Part shown: piece after piece, positions 32,607 to 41,899 of the stretch
Numbering within the stretch: the first letter of the stretch is position 1
Layout: every line of letters begins with the position of its first letter
Source of the DNA: Hydrogenophilales bacterium 16-64-40
GTDB taxonomy: Bacteria; Pseudomonadota; Gammaproteobacteria; Burkholderiales; Thiobacillaceae
Assembly (NCBI GenBank): GCA_002256995.1
Contig: NCGX01000010.1
Span: forward strand, 1 to 64,000
DNA: 64,000 nucleotides
Direction: 5' to 3'
The notes under the pieces: generated by a model
What the model was told of the DNA's origin: nothing
What the model saw: only the letters and a program-made list of their open reading frames with translations
The model's database searches: none
Made by a program: the position numbers and the translations under genes

Positions 32607-33743
32607 TCAGGCCGCGATTTCCTTCGCCAGCGTGTTGCGCCGCCCGGTTTCGCTGCCGGTGAGCGCGAAGCCCTGCAGGCGGCCGGCCGCATCGGTGTGC
32701 AGTGCGCACACGCCGGTGTCGCTGCATTCGACCTTCCAGCCGCCGACCGCACCTATCTTCGGCGGCAGCACCGCCACCGGGTGCGCCGGCGTTTTCACCA
32801 TCACCGGCATCGCCGGATAGACCACCGGCGTCGGCGTGCCGGTGAGGGTGGCGGCGAGCGCGCGCGCCTGCACCATCAGCGGCTGCACGTAGGGCAGGTT
32901 GAGCCCTTCGACTTCGGCGCAGTCACCCATGGCATACACATTGGCCGCGCTGGTTTCGAGCAGGCCGTTGGTCTGGATGCCACGGCCGACCGCAATGCCG
33001 GCCGCCTGCGCCAACTGGGTGCGGGGCCTCAGACCGATCGCCGACAGCACGACATCCGCCGCGACGACCTCGCCGTTGTCGAGCGTGACCGCGTAACCGA
33101 CCGCAGTCGCTTCGATGCTTTTTCCGGTACGCCCGAAATGCCAGCTCACCCCCAGCGCGGCGAGGCTGTCGGCCAGACGCTGGCCGGCTTCCACCGGCAA
33201 CAGGCGCTCCAGCGGCCACGCGCCCAGGTGCACCACGTCGACCACGAAGCCGGCGTGCACCAGATCGTTGGCGAACTCGCAGCCGATGAGGCCGCCGCCG
33301 AGTACGGTGATGCGCTTCTTGCCGGCGATGGCGCTGCGGAAGGCCGCGTAGTCGGCCAGATCGTTCACCGCCAGCACGTCCGCCGCGCCGCTGCCGGCGA
33401 GGCCATGCGGGAACGGGTCGGCGCCGAGGGCGAGCACCAGCTGGCTGTACTCAAGTTCGCCGTTTTCAGTGTGGATGCGCCGGTCCTGCGGGTCGATCGC
33501 GGTGACGCGGGTATGTGCCAGCACCGTCGCATTCTGGTCGGCCGCCATCTTCTCGGCGCTGGCGCTGGCGAGCGCCGCGGCTGCGCGGCCGGTGGCGAGC
33601 GCGTTCGACAGGTTGGGCTTGGAATAGAACGCACCGTCATCCGCCGTCACGAGCGTGACCGGGGTTTCCGTGTCGCGCTTGCGGATTTCCTTCAGCAGAG
33701 TGTAGCCGGCGAGACCGGAACCGACGATGACGATGGGATGCAT
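32607..33743 (-). CDS. Rubredoxin reductase-like FAD oxidoreductase
   Basis: A 378-residue NAD(P)H:rubredoxin oxidoreductase type flavoprotein. FAD-binding IVGSGLAGYTLLKEIRKRD at 5-23, NAD(P)-binding VLGGGLIGCEFANDL at about 147, and the second FAD motif VYAMGDCAEVEG at about 268. It lies upstream of the convergent merR end and 86 bp after the rubredoxin gene on the same strand, so its partner is almost surely that rubredoxin. It feeds electrons to rubrerythrin or another diiron protein. Confidence 0.88.
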   Translation of the reverse strand: MHPIVIVGSGLAGYTLLKEIRKRDTETPVTLVTADDGAFYSKPNLSNALATGRAAAALASASAEKMAADQNATVLAHTRVTAIDPQDRRIHTENGELEYSQLVLALGADPFPHGLAGSGAADVLAVNDLADYAAFRSAIAGKKRITVLGGGLIGCEFANDLVHAGFVVDVVHLGAWPLERLLPVEAGQRLADSLAALGVSWHFGRTGKSIEATAVGYAVTLDNGEVVAADVVLSAIGLRPRTQLAQAAGIAVGRGIQTNGLLETSAANVYAMGDCAEVEGLNLPYVQPLMVQARALAATLTGTPTPVVYPAMPVMVKTPAHPVAVLPPKIGAVGGWKVECSDTGVCALHTDAAGRLQGFALTGSETGRRNTLAKEIAA

Positions 33744-33829
33744 GAAAAACTCCTGGATTCAAATTGCGGCAGGCGCCGTGCACCTTCCGGTGCCATTGGG
33801 GATGGCGCGCCTGCCGGCACAACAAACGA

Positions 33830-34003
33830 TCAGACTGCAGTGACTTCAACCATCTCGAAATCCGCTTTCGAGACGCCGCAATCCGGGCATTCCCAGCCTT
33901 CCGGCACGTCCTCCCAGCGGGTGCCGGGGGCGATGCCGTGCTCCGGGTCGCCTTTGGATTCGTCGTAGATGTAACCGCAAACGATACATTGCCAAGCTTT
34001 CAT
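33830..34003 (-). CDS. Rubredoxin
   Basis: A 57-residue electron carrier with one Fe(SCys)4 site: [14 protein letters not shown] at 6-19 and [12 protein letters not shown] near 39. The start AWQCIVCGY is normal for the family. Order on the minus strand is rubrerythrin, rubredoxin, reductase, a complete peroxide-reducing chain. Confidence 0.96.
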   Translation of the reverse strand: MKAWQCIVCGYIYDESKGDPEHGIAPGTRWEDVPEGWECPDCGVSKADFEMVEVTAV

Positions 34004-34044
34004 GATGTGTCCTTTCAAGTCGAAAATAATATTCAGTGATTCGC

Positions 34045-34518
34045 TCAGGCGACGATCGCGTCTTTTTGCGCCTGGTAGTGCTTGGCGTGCTTCTCTTCCA
34101 CCCGGGCCAGCGCGGCAAAGCGCTTGGCGGCCTTTTCCAGCACGGCCTTGAACATCTCGGCGTGTTCTTTCGACTCGACGATCTGCTCGTCCATCTCGGC
34201 GACCGCGGCGGTGTTGCCCTCGATCATCGCCTCGTGGCGGAACTTGGGATACATCTCGGTGTACTCGTGGGTTTCGCCGTCGATCGCGTACTGCAGGCAC
34301 TTCGTCGGGGTCATCGTCTCGTCGGCGAACAGCAGCTCGGCGTGGCCGAAGGCGTGCAGCATCTCCTGCGCGGCGGTGTCCTCGAACACCTTTGCGGTCG
34401 CTTCGTCGCCGACCTTGCGGCACTGGCGCGCGAACCACATGTACTTGATGTGGGCCATCGACTCGCCGGCAAAGGCGGCTTCGAGGTTCTGGATGGTGGG
34501 GGATTTCGCGTTCTGCAT
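34045..34518 (-). CDS. Rubrerythrin diiron domain protein
   Basis: A 157-residue ferritin-like diiron protein reducing hydrogen peroxide. The two ExxH-type metal pairs sit in [10 protein letters not shown] and [11 protein letters not shown], with the first Glu in [16 protein letters not shown]. The C-terminal rubredoxin domain of classic rubrerythrin is missing and is supplied by the separate gene 41 bp downstream. The promoter motif at 34566-34599 is shared with the DsrC-like gene. Confidence 0.9.
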   Translation of the reverse strand: MQNAKSPTIQNLEAAFAGESMAHIKYMWFARQCRKVGDEATAKVFEDTAAQEMLHAFGHAELLFADETMTPTKCLQYAIDGETHEYTEMYPKFRHEAMIEGNTAAVAEMDEQIVESKEHAEMFKAVLEKAAKRFAALARVEEKHAKHYQAQKDAIVA

Positions 34519-34565
34519 GATTCGCTCCTGTGTGGTTGATTTACGTGGTCAATCAAGACAGGACG

Positions 34566-34599
34566 AATGTTATAGATCGTCAATAAATCGATCCAACGG
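34566..34599 (-). promoter_or_regulatory. Rubrerythrin promoter with motif shared at 49827
   Basis: On the minus strand CGTTGGATCGATTTAT ... GATCTATAAC. TTGGAT as -35 and TATAAC as -10 with 16 bp spacing place the start near 34560. Gap-free alignment with 49827-49860 (upstream of the DsrC-like gene) matches at about two thirds to three quarters of 34 positions, including an 8-bp CGTTGGAT and a 5-bp GATCT block. Confidence 0.55.
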
Positions 34600-34692
34600 A
34601 TATTCTGGATAAACACGATTGAGAACATCAATCGCTGTATTCCGGGCAGGCGCTGTGCAACACTTTGCTTTCTGACCTCCCGGAAATCCGCC

Positions 34693-35112
34693 ATGCGCCC
34701 CCTATTAACCGCCGCTCTGCTCGTTCTGACCGCCCTGCCCGCTGCCGCGGCACCCACCCTGCAGCCCGGCCTGTATGACATTTCCGCACAGGTCGTGATG
34801 AAAGGCATGCAGATGCCGGTGATGACGTTCCGGCAATGCCTCACCGACCAGGATATCGCCGACGGCAAGGCCTATGCCGCCACCGAAAACAAGGACTGCA
34901 TGATCAGCAAGCTGAGCGAAAGCGGCAATCAGGTCAGCTACGACTTCAACTGCGCCCTGCGGGGCAGCCAGCGCATGGCGGGCCGCGCCAGCGGCACCAC
35001 GCATGCCAACGGCTACGACGTCCTGATGAGCGGGCGCTTCGTCCCGCCGATGCAGGGCATGGGCGAATTCAGCCAGAAGCTCAGTGCAAAACGGCTCGGC
35101 GCCTGCCAATAA
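34693..35112 (+). CDS. DUF3617-family periplasmic protein
   Basis: A 139-residue protein with signal peptide 1-19 (ALLVLTALPAAAA/PT) and the DUF3617 pattern: LQPGLYDISAQVVMKGMQMP, then CLTDQDIADGKAY and a conserved KDCMISKL, with four cysteines after the signal. Exported, function unknown. Followed 18 bp later by a YqaA-like gene on the same strand. Confidence 0.8.
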   Translation: MRPLLTAALLVLTALPAAAAPTLQPGLYDISAQVVMKGMQMPVMTFRQCLTDQDIADGKAYAATENKDCMISKLSESGNQVSYDFNCALRGSQRMAGRASGTTHANGYDVLMSGRFVPPMQGMGEFSQKLSAKRLGACQ

Positions 35113-35130
35113 GGCGGTCCCGAACACCTG

Positions 35131-35535
35131 ATGGACTGGACGCTGTTCGGCTCGGCGCTGCTGTCGTCCACCCTGTTTCCCGGCGGTTCCGAGGCGCTGC
35201 TGCTGTACCGCCTGCACCAGGGTGCCGACCCGTTGGCGAGCGTGCTGACGGCCACGGTCGGCAATGTGCTCGGCAGCCTCATCACCTATGGCATGGGACG
35301 CTTCGGCCGGCAGGCGGTGCGGCAGCGCAGCGAAAAGGCCGAGCTGCGGGCCGCCCGCGCCGAGCGCTGGTTTGCCCGCTACGGCCGCCCCAGCCTGCTG
35401 CTGGCCTGGCTGCCGGTGGTGGGCGATCCGCTGTGTCTGGTGGCCGGGGTGCTGCGCGTCGGCGTCGCAAGCTTTCTGCTGTTGGTGACGCTGGGCAAGC
35501 TGGCACGCTACGCCGCGCTGACGTGGCTGGTGTAA
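35131..35535 (+). CDS. YqaA/DedA-like small membrane protein
   Basis: A 134-residue membrane protein of the SNARE-associated/DedA-like group: LFPGGSEALLLYRLH at the start, GNVLGSLITYGMGRFG in the middle, and RYGRPSLLLAWLPVVGDPLCLVAG, the conserved R-x-G...P..GD region. Family members support membrane homeostasis. It ends 16 bp before the convergent RND permease gene. Confidence 0.8.
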   Translation: MDWTLFGSALLSSTLFPGGSEALLLYRLHQGADPLASVLTATVGNVLGSLITYGMGRFGRQAVRQRSEKAELRAARAERWFARYGRPSLLLAWLPVVGDPLCLVAGVLRVGVASFLLLVTLGKLARYAALTWLV

Positions 35536-35551
35536 TCAGGCGCCGCAGTCA

Positions 35552-38500
35552 TTAGGCGTGGCGCGCACGCCAGCGTTTGATCGCCGCTTCCATCCGCGCC
35601 ATGCTCACGTAGAAGGTGGGCGTGATGTAGAGCGTGAGGAACTGCGAGAACAGCAGGCCGCCAACCACCGCGATGCCGAGCGGCCGGCGCGCTTCGGCCC
35701 CGGCGCCGAAGCCGATTGCAATGGGGAGCGTGGCGACGATGGTGGACAGCGTGGTCATCATGATCGGCCGCAGGCGCACCAGGCTGGCCTCGACGATGGC
35801 GTCCTCGGCGCTCATCCCCGCGCGCTGCCGGGTCAGGGCAAAGTCGATCATCATGATGCCGTTCTTCTTCACCAGCCCCACCAACAGGATGAGGCCGACG
35901 AAGCTGAAGATGTTGAGCTCCTCGCCCATCAGCAGCAGCACCAGGAGCGCACCGAAACCCGCCAGCGGCAACGCGGTGAGGATGGTGAGCGGATGGCCGA
36001 GGTGTTCGTACAGCACCGCCAGCACCATATAGATGATGAGCACGGTGAACAGCAGCAGCAGCGGCAGGGTGACGGTCGACTCCTGGAACTTCTGCGCCGC
36101 GCCGGTGAGCTCGGCGCTGACCTCGGCCGGCAGCACTTCGTTGGCGGCGGCCAGTGCGGCGTCGAGCGCGGCGTTGAGCGACGCGCCGGGCGCCAGGTTG
36201 AACGACAGCGTGACCGCTGGCTGCTGACCGTAGTGATACACCGCGATCGGCCCCACCCCGGGCTCGACCTTGGCCACTGCGTCGAGCCGGGTCAGCTCGC
36301 CCGCTGCGGTGCGCAGGGGTAACTGGCCGATGATGGCCGGATTCAGCTGCGCTTCGGGCAGGATCTTCAGGCTGACCGTGTACTGGTCGTCGACGCCGTA
36401 GATCTCGCTGACGCGGCGCCCGCCCAGCGCGTCGTACAGGGTCTGCTGCACCTGTTGCGCGCTGATGCCGAGCCGCGCCGACTGCACCGGGTCGAGCACC
36501 ACGCGCAGTTCGGGGTTGCGCAGTTCCAGGTTGCTATTGACGTCGATCAAGAGCGGCACTTCGTCGAGGCGCTTCTCGACCGCTGCCGCTGCGGTTTTCA
36601 GTGCGTCGAAGTCACTCGACTTCAGGGTCAGCTGGTAGTCGCTGCTGGCAATCAGCGAGCCGACGTTGATCGACGCCGGATTCTGCAGCGTGACGTTGAC
36701 ACCGCTGATCTTGCGCGTCGCCGCGCGCAACTCGTCGATCACTTCGTCGGCGCCGATGCGGGTGTCGCGCGGCGCCAGGCGGATCACCAGCCGGCCGACG
36801 TTGGAGCCGGTGATGCCACCGCCGGCCTGCCCGGCAGAGGACATCAGGCCGGCGACCGCGGGATGCTTCTGCACGATGTCGGCGATGCGCTGCTGGCGGA
36901 TGGAAAGCTCCTCGAACGGGATGCCTTCCGGGTACTGGATGCTGGCGAAAATCATTCCGGAATCGACGCGCGGAATGAAGCCCTGCTTGACCTGTCCGGC
37001 CAGCCAGACCATGCCGCCCAGCACTGCCGCCGACAGCAGCAGCATGGCGCCGCGATGGCGCATGCTCGCCCGCAGGGTGTCGCCGTAAAAATCGTGGAAG
37101 CGCTGGAAGCCGGCCTCGAAGCCGCGCGACAGCGGGTTGTTGAGCGCCTCGTGCGACAGCCCGCGCGCGCACAGCATGGGGGTGAGGGTCAACGCGACGA
37201 TGCCGGACAGCAGCACGGCGACGGCGATGCTGATGGCGAATTCCTCGAACAGGCGTCCGATCATGCCGCCCATGAACAGGATCGGCAGGAACACCGCGGC
37301 GAGCGAGATCGTCATCGACACCACGGTGAAGCCGATTTCCTGCGCGCCGTCGAGCGCGGCCTGATAGCGCGACTTGCCCATGTCGAGGTGGCGCGTGATG
37401 TTCTCGATCACCACTACCGCGTCGTCGACCACGAAACCGATCGCCAGGATGATCGCCATCAGCGACAGGTTGTTGAGGCTGTAGCCCGCCAGGTGCATGA
37501 AGGCGAAGGTGCCCAGGAGCGAGCTCGGCAGCACCAGCGCGGCGATCAGGGTGGCGCGCAGATTGTGCAAAAAGGCGAAGATGACCAGGATCACCAGGAT
37601 CATCGCCAGCACCAGGGTGAAGTTGACTTCGTGCAGCGTGTCCTTGACGAACAGCGAACGATCGAAATGGACCTGAATGCTCACCCCATCCGGCAGGTCG
37701 GCCTCGATCTGCGGCAGCATCGCGCGGATGCGTTCGGCCACCTCGACCGTGTTGGCGCCGGGCTGGCGCTGCACCGCCAGCACGATGGCGCGGGTGCCGT
37801 TGTACCAGGTGCGCGTCTTGTCGTTTTCGACGCTGTCTTCGGTGCGCCCCAGGTCCTTCACCCTGAGCGCCACGCCATCCTTGTAGGCGACGATGATGTT
37901 GCCGAAATCTTCCGCGTTGGCGAGCGACACCGGCGACTTCACCGAATAGGCGCGGCTGGCGCCGTCGAGCGTGCCCGACGGCAGGTTGGCATTGGCCGAC
38001 TGCACCGCCTGGATGACGTCGGGAAAACTCAGCCCGCGCTGCTGCAGTTTGGCCGGGTCGAGATACAGCCGTAGCGCGTATTTCTGCGAACCGAACACCA
38101 GCACCTGCGCCACGCCGCTCATGCCCGACAGGCGCTGCGCCACCCGCGCGTCGGCAATCGCGTCGAGCTCGGTCAGCGGCAGGCGTTCGGCCGACAGCGC
38201 CAGATACAGGATGGCCGCATCGGCCGGATTGATCTTTCTTAATTGCGGCGGGTCCATGCCAGCGGGCAGGTTGCGCGCCGCCTGCGCGATCGCGGTCTGC
38301 ACGTCCTGCGCGGCGGAATCGATGTCGCGCGCGAGCTCGAACTGCAGCGTGATGCGGGTCGAGCCCTGGCTCGACTGCGAGCTCATCGACTCGATCCCCG
38401 GCACTGTCGACAGCTGGCGCTCCAGCGGCATCGCCACCGTGTTGGCCATGGTCTCGGGGTTGGCGCCGGGCAGGCTGGCGTCGATGCGCAGCGTCGGGAA

Positions 38501-38623
38501 ATCGACCTGCGGCAGGTCGTTGACCGGCAGCTGCTTGTAGGCCAGCGCGCCGAACAGCACCATCGCCAGCACCAGCATCAGCGTGGCGACCGGACGTTCG
38601 ATGAAGATGCGCGACAGGTTCAT
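35552..38623 (-). CDS. RND multidrug efflux permease (HAE1 type)
   Basis: A 1023-residue inner membrane proton-drug antiporter. It begins MNLSRIFIERPVATLMLVLA. Proton-relay aspartates are in helix 4 (LAIGFVVDDAVVVIENI, about 393-409), and FMGGMIGRLFEEFAISIA plus the second-half repeat GLVKKNGIMMIDFALTRQR are family marks. Full length with both porter domains. Last gene of the outer membrane factor-adaptor-permease operon; closest in style to MdtB/MdtC-like pumps. Confidence 0.93.
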   Translation of the reverse strand: MNLSRIFIERPVATLMLVLAMVLFGALAYKQLPVNDLPQVDFPTLRIDASLPGANPETMANTVAMPLERQLSTVPGIESMSSQSSQGSTRITLQFELARDIDSAAQDVQTAIAQAARNLPAGMDPPQLRKINPADAAILYLALSAERLPLTELDAIADARVAQRLSGMSGVAQVLVFGSQKYALRLYLDPAKLQQRGLSFPDVIQAVQSANANLPSGTLDGASRAYSVKSPVSLANAEDFGNIIVAYKDGVALRVKDLGRTEDSVENDKTRTWYNGTRAIVLAVQRQPGANTVEVAERIRAMLPQIEADLPDGVSIQVHFDRSLFVKDTLHEVNFTLVLAMILVILVIFAFLHNLRATLIAALVLPSSLLGTFAFMHLAGYSLNNLSLMAIILAIGFVVDDAVVVIENITRHLDMGKSRYQAALDGAQEIGFTVVSMTISLAAVFLPILFMGGMIGRLFEEFAISIAVAVLLSGIVALTLTPMLCARGLSHEALNNPLSRGFEAGFQRFHDFYGDTLRASMRHRGAMLLLSAAVLGGMVWLAGQVKQGFIPRVDSGMIFASIQYPEGIPFEELSIRQQRIADIVQKHPAVAGLMSSAGQAGGGITGSNVGRLVIRLAPRDTRIGADEVIDELRAATRKISGVNVTLQNPASINVGSLIASSDYQLTLKSSDFDALKTAAAAVEKRLDEVPLLIDVNSNLELRNPELRVVLDPVQSARLGISAQQVQQTLYDALGGRRVSEIYGVDDQYTVSLKILPEAQLNPAIIGQLPLRTAAGELTRLDAVAKVEPGVGPIAVYHYGQQPAVTLSFNLAPGASLNAALDAALAAANEVLPAEVSAELTGAAQKFQESTVTLPLLLLFTVLIIYMVLAVLYEHLGHPLTILTALPLAGFGALLVLLLMGEELNIFSFVGLILLVGLVKKNGIMMIDFALTRQRAGMSAEDAIVEASLVRLRPIMMTTLSTIVATLPIAIGFGAGAEARRPLGIAVVGGLLFSQFLTLYITPTFYVSMARMEAAIKRWRARHA

Positions 38624-38681
38624 GTGGAGAGTGGGTTAAGCGTAAAGGGGCGCGCAGCACGAGTGGCCAGGCGTGCCGGGC

Positions 38682-39839
38682 TCATGGCTTTGCCTCGCCC
38701 GGCTTTTTTTGCGCCGCGGCGCCTTCGAGCGTGACCTTGCCGCCTTCCTTCAGGCGCTTGGGGATTTCGACCAGCACCGCTTCGCCCGCCTGCAGCTCGC
38801 CCTCGACCACCAGTTGGCCGTCGAGGCTGTGGGTGGTGCGCACCGGCTGCACCACGGCACGGCCGTCGCGCACCACGTAGACGTAGGTGCCGCCCTGCCC
38901 GTGCTGCAGCGCCGCCTCGGGCAGCACCATCACATCGGCGAGGCGGCCCAGCAGCAGCCGTAGCCGCACACCCTGGCCCGGCATCAGCGCGCCCTGCGAC
39001 CCCACGAGCCGCACCTTCAGCGGCACCGCGCCGGTGGCGGGATCGAGCTGGGTGTCGACGAACACCAACTCGCCCTGCACGGCGGTCGCCTGCCGAGCGG
39101 CTGCGTCGGGCGCGTCCGCCGTCACCTCGGCCATCACCTTGCCCGCCGCGCGCGCCGCGATCAGCTGCGGCCAGTCGGCCTCGGCCAGCCCCGCGCGTGC
39201 ATCGAGCGCGCCCGGTGCGACGATGGTGGTGAGCGGCTCGCCGCCGGCCTGCACCAGGCTGCCCTGCTGAATCGCGATGCGCCCGACGCGACCGGCGATC
39301 GGCGCGCGGATCTGCGCGTGGTCCACCTCGATGCGCGCCGACTCCAGCTCGGCGCGCACGCTGCCGGCGCGTGCGCGCGCCGACTCCAGCGCCACCCGGG
39401 CGTCGTCGAATTCCTGCTGGCTGATGTAGCCCGGCGGCATCAGCGGCGCCAGACGCGCCAGCTTCTGTTCCGCCTCGGCGGTTTCGGCACGCGCGCCGGC
39501 CAGTGCCGCCTGGCTTTGCGCGATGCGCGCCTGCGCCGGTCGCGCATCGAGCGTGAACAGCAGCTCGCCCGCCCGCACCTGGGCGCCTTCCTGCACATGC
39601 TGGCGCAGCACCGTGCCGCTGGCCTGGGCGACGATGGCCACCTGCTGCGCAGCTTCCAGCGTGCCGGGCAGGTCGATCACGCGCGGGAAGTCGCGCACCG
39701 CCACCGCCACGGTTTTCACCGCAAGCGCCTGCTCGCCGCCGCCTTTTTTGTCGTCACCGGTTTCAGCGAACTGGGTGCGATACACCACGCCGGCGATCAA
39801 CGCCAGCACGATGACGGTGACAAGCAGGCGAACTTTCAT
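38682..39839 (-). CDS. RND efflux periplasmic adaptor subunit
   Basis: A 385-residue membrane fusion protein. N-terminal signal/anchor helix 4-20, split lipoyl domain (VAIVAQASGTVLRQHVQEGA and VDHAQIRAPIAGRVGR), coiled-coil hairpin about 100-165 with many Ala/Glu/Arg, then beta-barrel and membrane-proximal domains. Start at the ATG at 39839, overlapping the TolC-like stop (ATGA), hence co-translated with it. Confidence 0.92.
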   Translation of the reverse strand: MKVRLLVTVIVLALIAGVVYRTQFAETGDDKKGGGEQALAVKTVAVAVRDFPRVIDLPGTLEAAQQVAIVAQASGTVLRQHVQEGAQVRAGELLFTLDARPAQARIAQSQAALAGARAETAEAEQKLARLAPLMPPGYISQQEFDDARVALESARARAGSVRAELESARIEVDHAQIRAPIAGRVGRIAIQQGSLVQAGGEPLTTIVAPGALDARAGLAEADWPQLIAARAAGKVMAEVTADAPDAAARQATAVQGELVFVDTQLDPATGAVPLKVRLVGSQGALMPGQGVRLRLLLGRLADVMVLPEAALQHGQGGTYVYVVRDGRAVVQPVRTTHSLDGQLVVEGELQAGEAVLVEIPKRLKEGGKVTLEGAAAQKKPGEAKP

Positions 39840-41233
39840 GGGGTGCTCTCGGGGGTGATGGCGGGCAAGCGGCCCAGCGCATGGTTCAGGCGGGAAAAGG
39901 CGGCCAGCCAGTCGGAATCGGCTTGCGCCTGTGCCTGTCGCGCACGCGCCAGGTCGGCCTGCGCGGTCAGCCATTCGAGCAGGCTGCCGACGCCGGCGCG
40001 GTAGCGCGCCTCGGCGGCCTGCGCCGATTCGCTGGCGCTGTCGAACTGCACCGTCACACCTTCTCGCTGATCCTGTGCGTGGCGCACGTCGTGGTACGCC
40101 GCAGTCACTGCCAGCGCCACCTGGCTGCGCTGCGACTCGGCTTCGGCCTGTAGGCGCTCGGCATCGCGCTCGGCGGCGCGCGCCTGTGCCGCCAGCCTGC
40201 CGCCGTCGAACAGCGGCACCGACAGATTCACCCCGACGCTATAGGTCGTCGACGGCGTCCGCTCGTCTTCCAGGAAATAGGTGCGACCGGTATTGGCGGC
40301 CAGCGACAGGCTCGGCCAGCGCGCCGCCCGCGCACGTTCGGCCTCGGCCCGCGCGCTCGCAGCGGCCGCCTGCAGGGCGCGCAGGTCGGGACGCTGCTGC
40401 TCGGCCTCGGCCAGCAATTCGGCCAGCAGCGTCGCGGCGGCCAGTGCGGGCGGCGGCGTGGTTTCCCAGTCGAGCAGCAGCGGACGCGTCTGTTCGATGC
40501 CGGCCGCCTGCTTCAGCATGGCTTCGGCCTTGGCAATATCCCGCTCCGCCAACTGCCGCGCCAGCGTCGCTTCGCTCAGGGCGGCGCGTGCGCGCAGCTG
40601 ATCGGCGCGCGCCGCAAGGCCACTGCGCAGGCGCAGTTCGACCGCGTCGAAACTGGCCCGCAGCGCGGCTTCCTGCTCGGCCTGCGCCGCCCGCTGCGCG
40701 CGCGCGGCGAGCACCACGAAATAAGCGGTCTCCACTTCGGCGACCGTGTCCTGCAGGGCGCGGTTGCCGTTCAACAACGCGGCGATGAGCTGGTAGCGCT
40801 GGGCGTCGATGCTGGCTGCGCGCGCGCCGAAATCGTAGAGCGCATAGGTGAGACCGAGGCTGGGCCCATAGCGATTCAGCGTCGGCGCCGATGTGCCTGA
40901 ACTCGACAGCGCACGGCTGTGGATGAAATTAAATTGACCGGTGAGGGTGGGCCAATTGGCGGCGCTGGCGGCATCCAGCCGTGCGGCCTCGGCCTGGATG
41001 CCGAGCCAGGCGGCACGCGAATCGGGGCGCGTGCGCAGGGCATGTTCGGTGAGCGCGGCCAGGCTGGCAAAGCGCACAGGGTCGGTCTGCGCGGCGGCCG
41101 CTGCAGCCATCGGCAACCGCTCAGGCTGCAACCAGAAGGTCCCGGCGCGCTGCGGCAGGTCGAGCGCTGACGCGTGGGCCAGATATGGCCACACGGAAGC
41201 GATCAACAGAAGCGGATACAGGGCGGGGTTCAA
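39836..41233 (-). CDS. TolC-family outer membrane efflux protein
   Basis: A 465-residue outer membrane channel with signal peptide 1-21. Two internal repeats of long helices with heptad Ala/Leu/Glu patterns (about 150-250 and 350-450) and a beta-barrel stretch VGVNLSVPLFDGGRLAAQA typical of TolC proteins. It heads the tripartite efflux operon. The regulator is not adjacent, unless the ModE-like gene on the other side takes part. Confidence 0.92.
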   Translation of the reverse strand: MNPALYPLLLIASVWPYLAHASALDLPQRAGTFWLQPERLPMAAAAAAQTDPVRFASLAALTEHALRTRPDSRAAWLGIQAEAARLDAASAANWPTLTGQFNFIHSRALSSSGTSAPTLNRYGPSLGLTYALYDFGARAASIDAQRYQLIAALLNGNRALQDTVAEVETAYFVVLAARAQRAAQAEQEAALRASFDAVELRLRSGLAARADQLRARAALSEATLARQLAERDIAKAEAMLKQAAGIEQTRPLLLDWETTPPPALAAATLLAELLAEAEQQRPDLRALQAAAASARAEAERARAARWPSLSLAANTGRTYFLEDERTPSTTYSVGVNLSVPLFDGGRLAAQARAAERDAERLQAEAESQRSQVALAVTAAYHDVRHAQDQREGVTVQFDSASESAQAAEARYRAGVGSLLEWLTAQADLARARQAQAQADSDWLAAFSRLNHALGRLPAITPESTP

Positions 41234-41383
41234 AGTGAATGGATTCTAAACGAGTCTCATGCCGACTCTGTGCCGTCTACGCAAGTTCCGCTGTGTCCAG
41301 CGGTCGGATTGACCAGACAGCACGCCAACATTCGCGGCATGGACCATTTCATCAACCCGATGTGCAGCCGCTATGATCACAGC

Positions 41384-41743
41384 ATGATGAAACCGCATCT
41401 CAGCTTCCGCCTCATCCTCGGCGACGACATCGCGCTCGGCCCGGGCAAGGTCCAGCTGCTCGAAGCCATCCGCGACACCGGTTCCATCGCCGCGGCCGGA
41501 CGTGAAATGGGCATGAGCTACAAGCGCGCCTGGCACCTGGTCGACACCATGAACCGCTGCTTTGAAAGCCCGCTGGTCGAGGCCAGCAAGGGCGGCGCCC
41601 ACGGCGGCGGCGCGCAACTCACGCCGCGGGCGCTGGAGGTCATTGCGCTGTACCGCCGCTTGGAAGCCCGTGCGCGCAAGGCGACCGAAACAGAGATGGT
41701 CAAGCTGAGCCGGCACCTGGCGACGCACGCCGATCGGTCCTGA
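41384..41743 (+). CDS. ModE-like molybdate-responsive regulator, DNA-binding domain only
   Basis: A 119-residue winged-helix protein of the ModE N-terminal type: LGPGKVQLLEAIRDTGSIAA, MGMSYKRAWHLVDTMNRCF, then GGAHGGGAQLTPRALEVIALYRRLE. The C-terminal molbindin domains of E. coli ModE are absent, so it cannot sense molybdate by that route. Start is one of two adjacent ATGs (41384 or 41387). It precedes modABC and a ModE-like operator. Confidence 0.85.
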   Translation: MMKPHLSFRLILGDDIALGPGKVQLLEAIRDTGSIAAAGREMGMSYKRAWHLVDTMNRCFESPLVEASKGGAHGGGAQLTPRALEVIALYRRLEARARKATETEMVKLSRHLATHADRS

Positions 41744-41855
41744 GTTACGCATCCGCATATCGACCCGCCCAATGCTGATCCAGCGTCTTGTGCCGTTGCC
41801 ATGACGGGGGCGGATGACCGAACGCATCCCGCGCCAGACTTGCACGCTTCCCAAG

Positions 41856-41879
41856 CGATATGACATCATGAACATAACG
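41856..41879. promoter_or_regulatory. ModE-type operator upstream of modA
   Basis: A 24-bp element with half-sites CGATAT and ACATAACG at the spacing of the E. coli modA operator (CGTTAT ... ATAACG). It ends 20 bp before the modA ATG, so ModE binding would block transcription or translation start. The site and the adjacent ModE-like gene support autologous control. Confidence 0.65.
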
Positions 41880-41899
41880 ATAGCCAGCACGACACCGCC

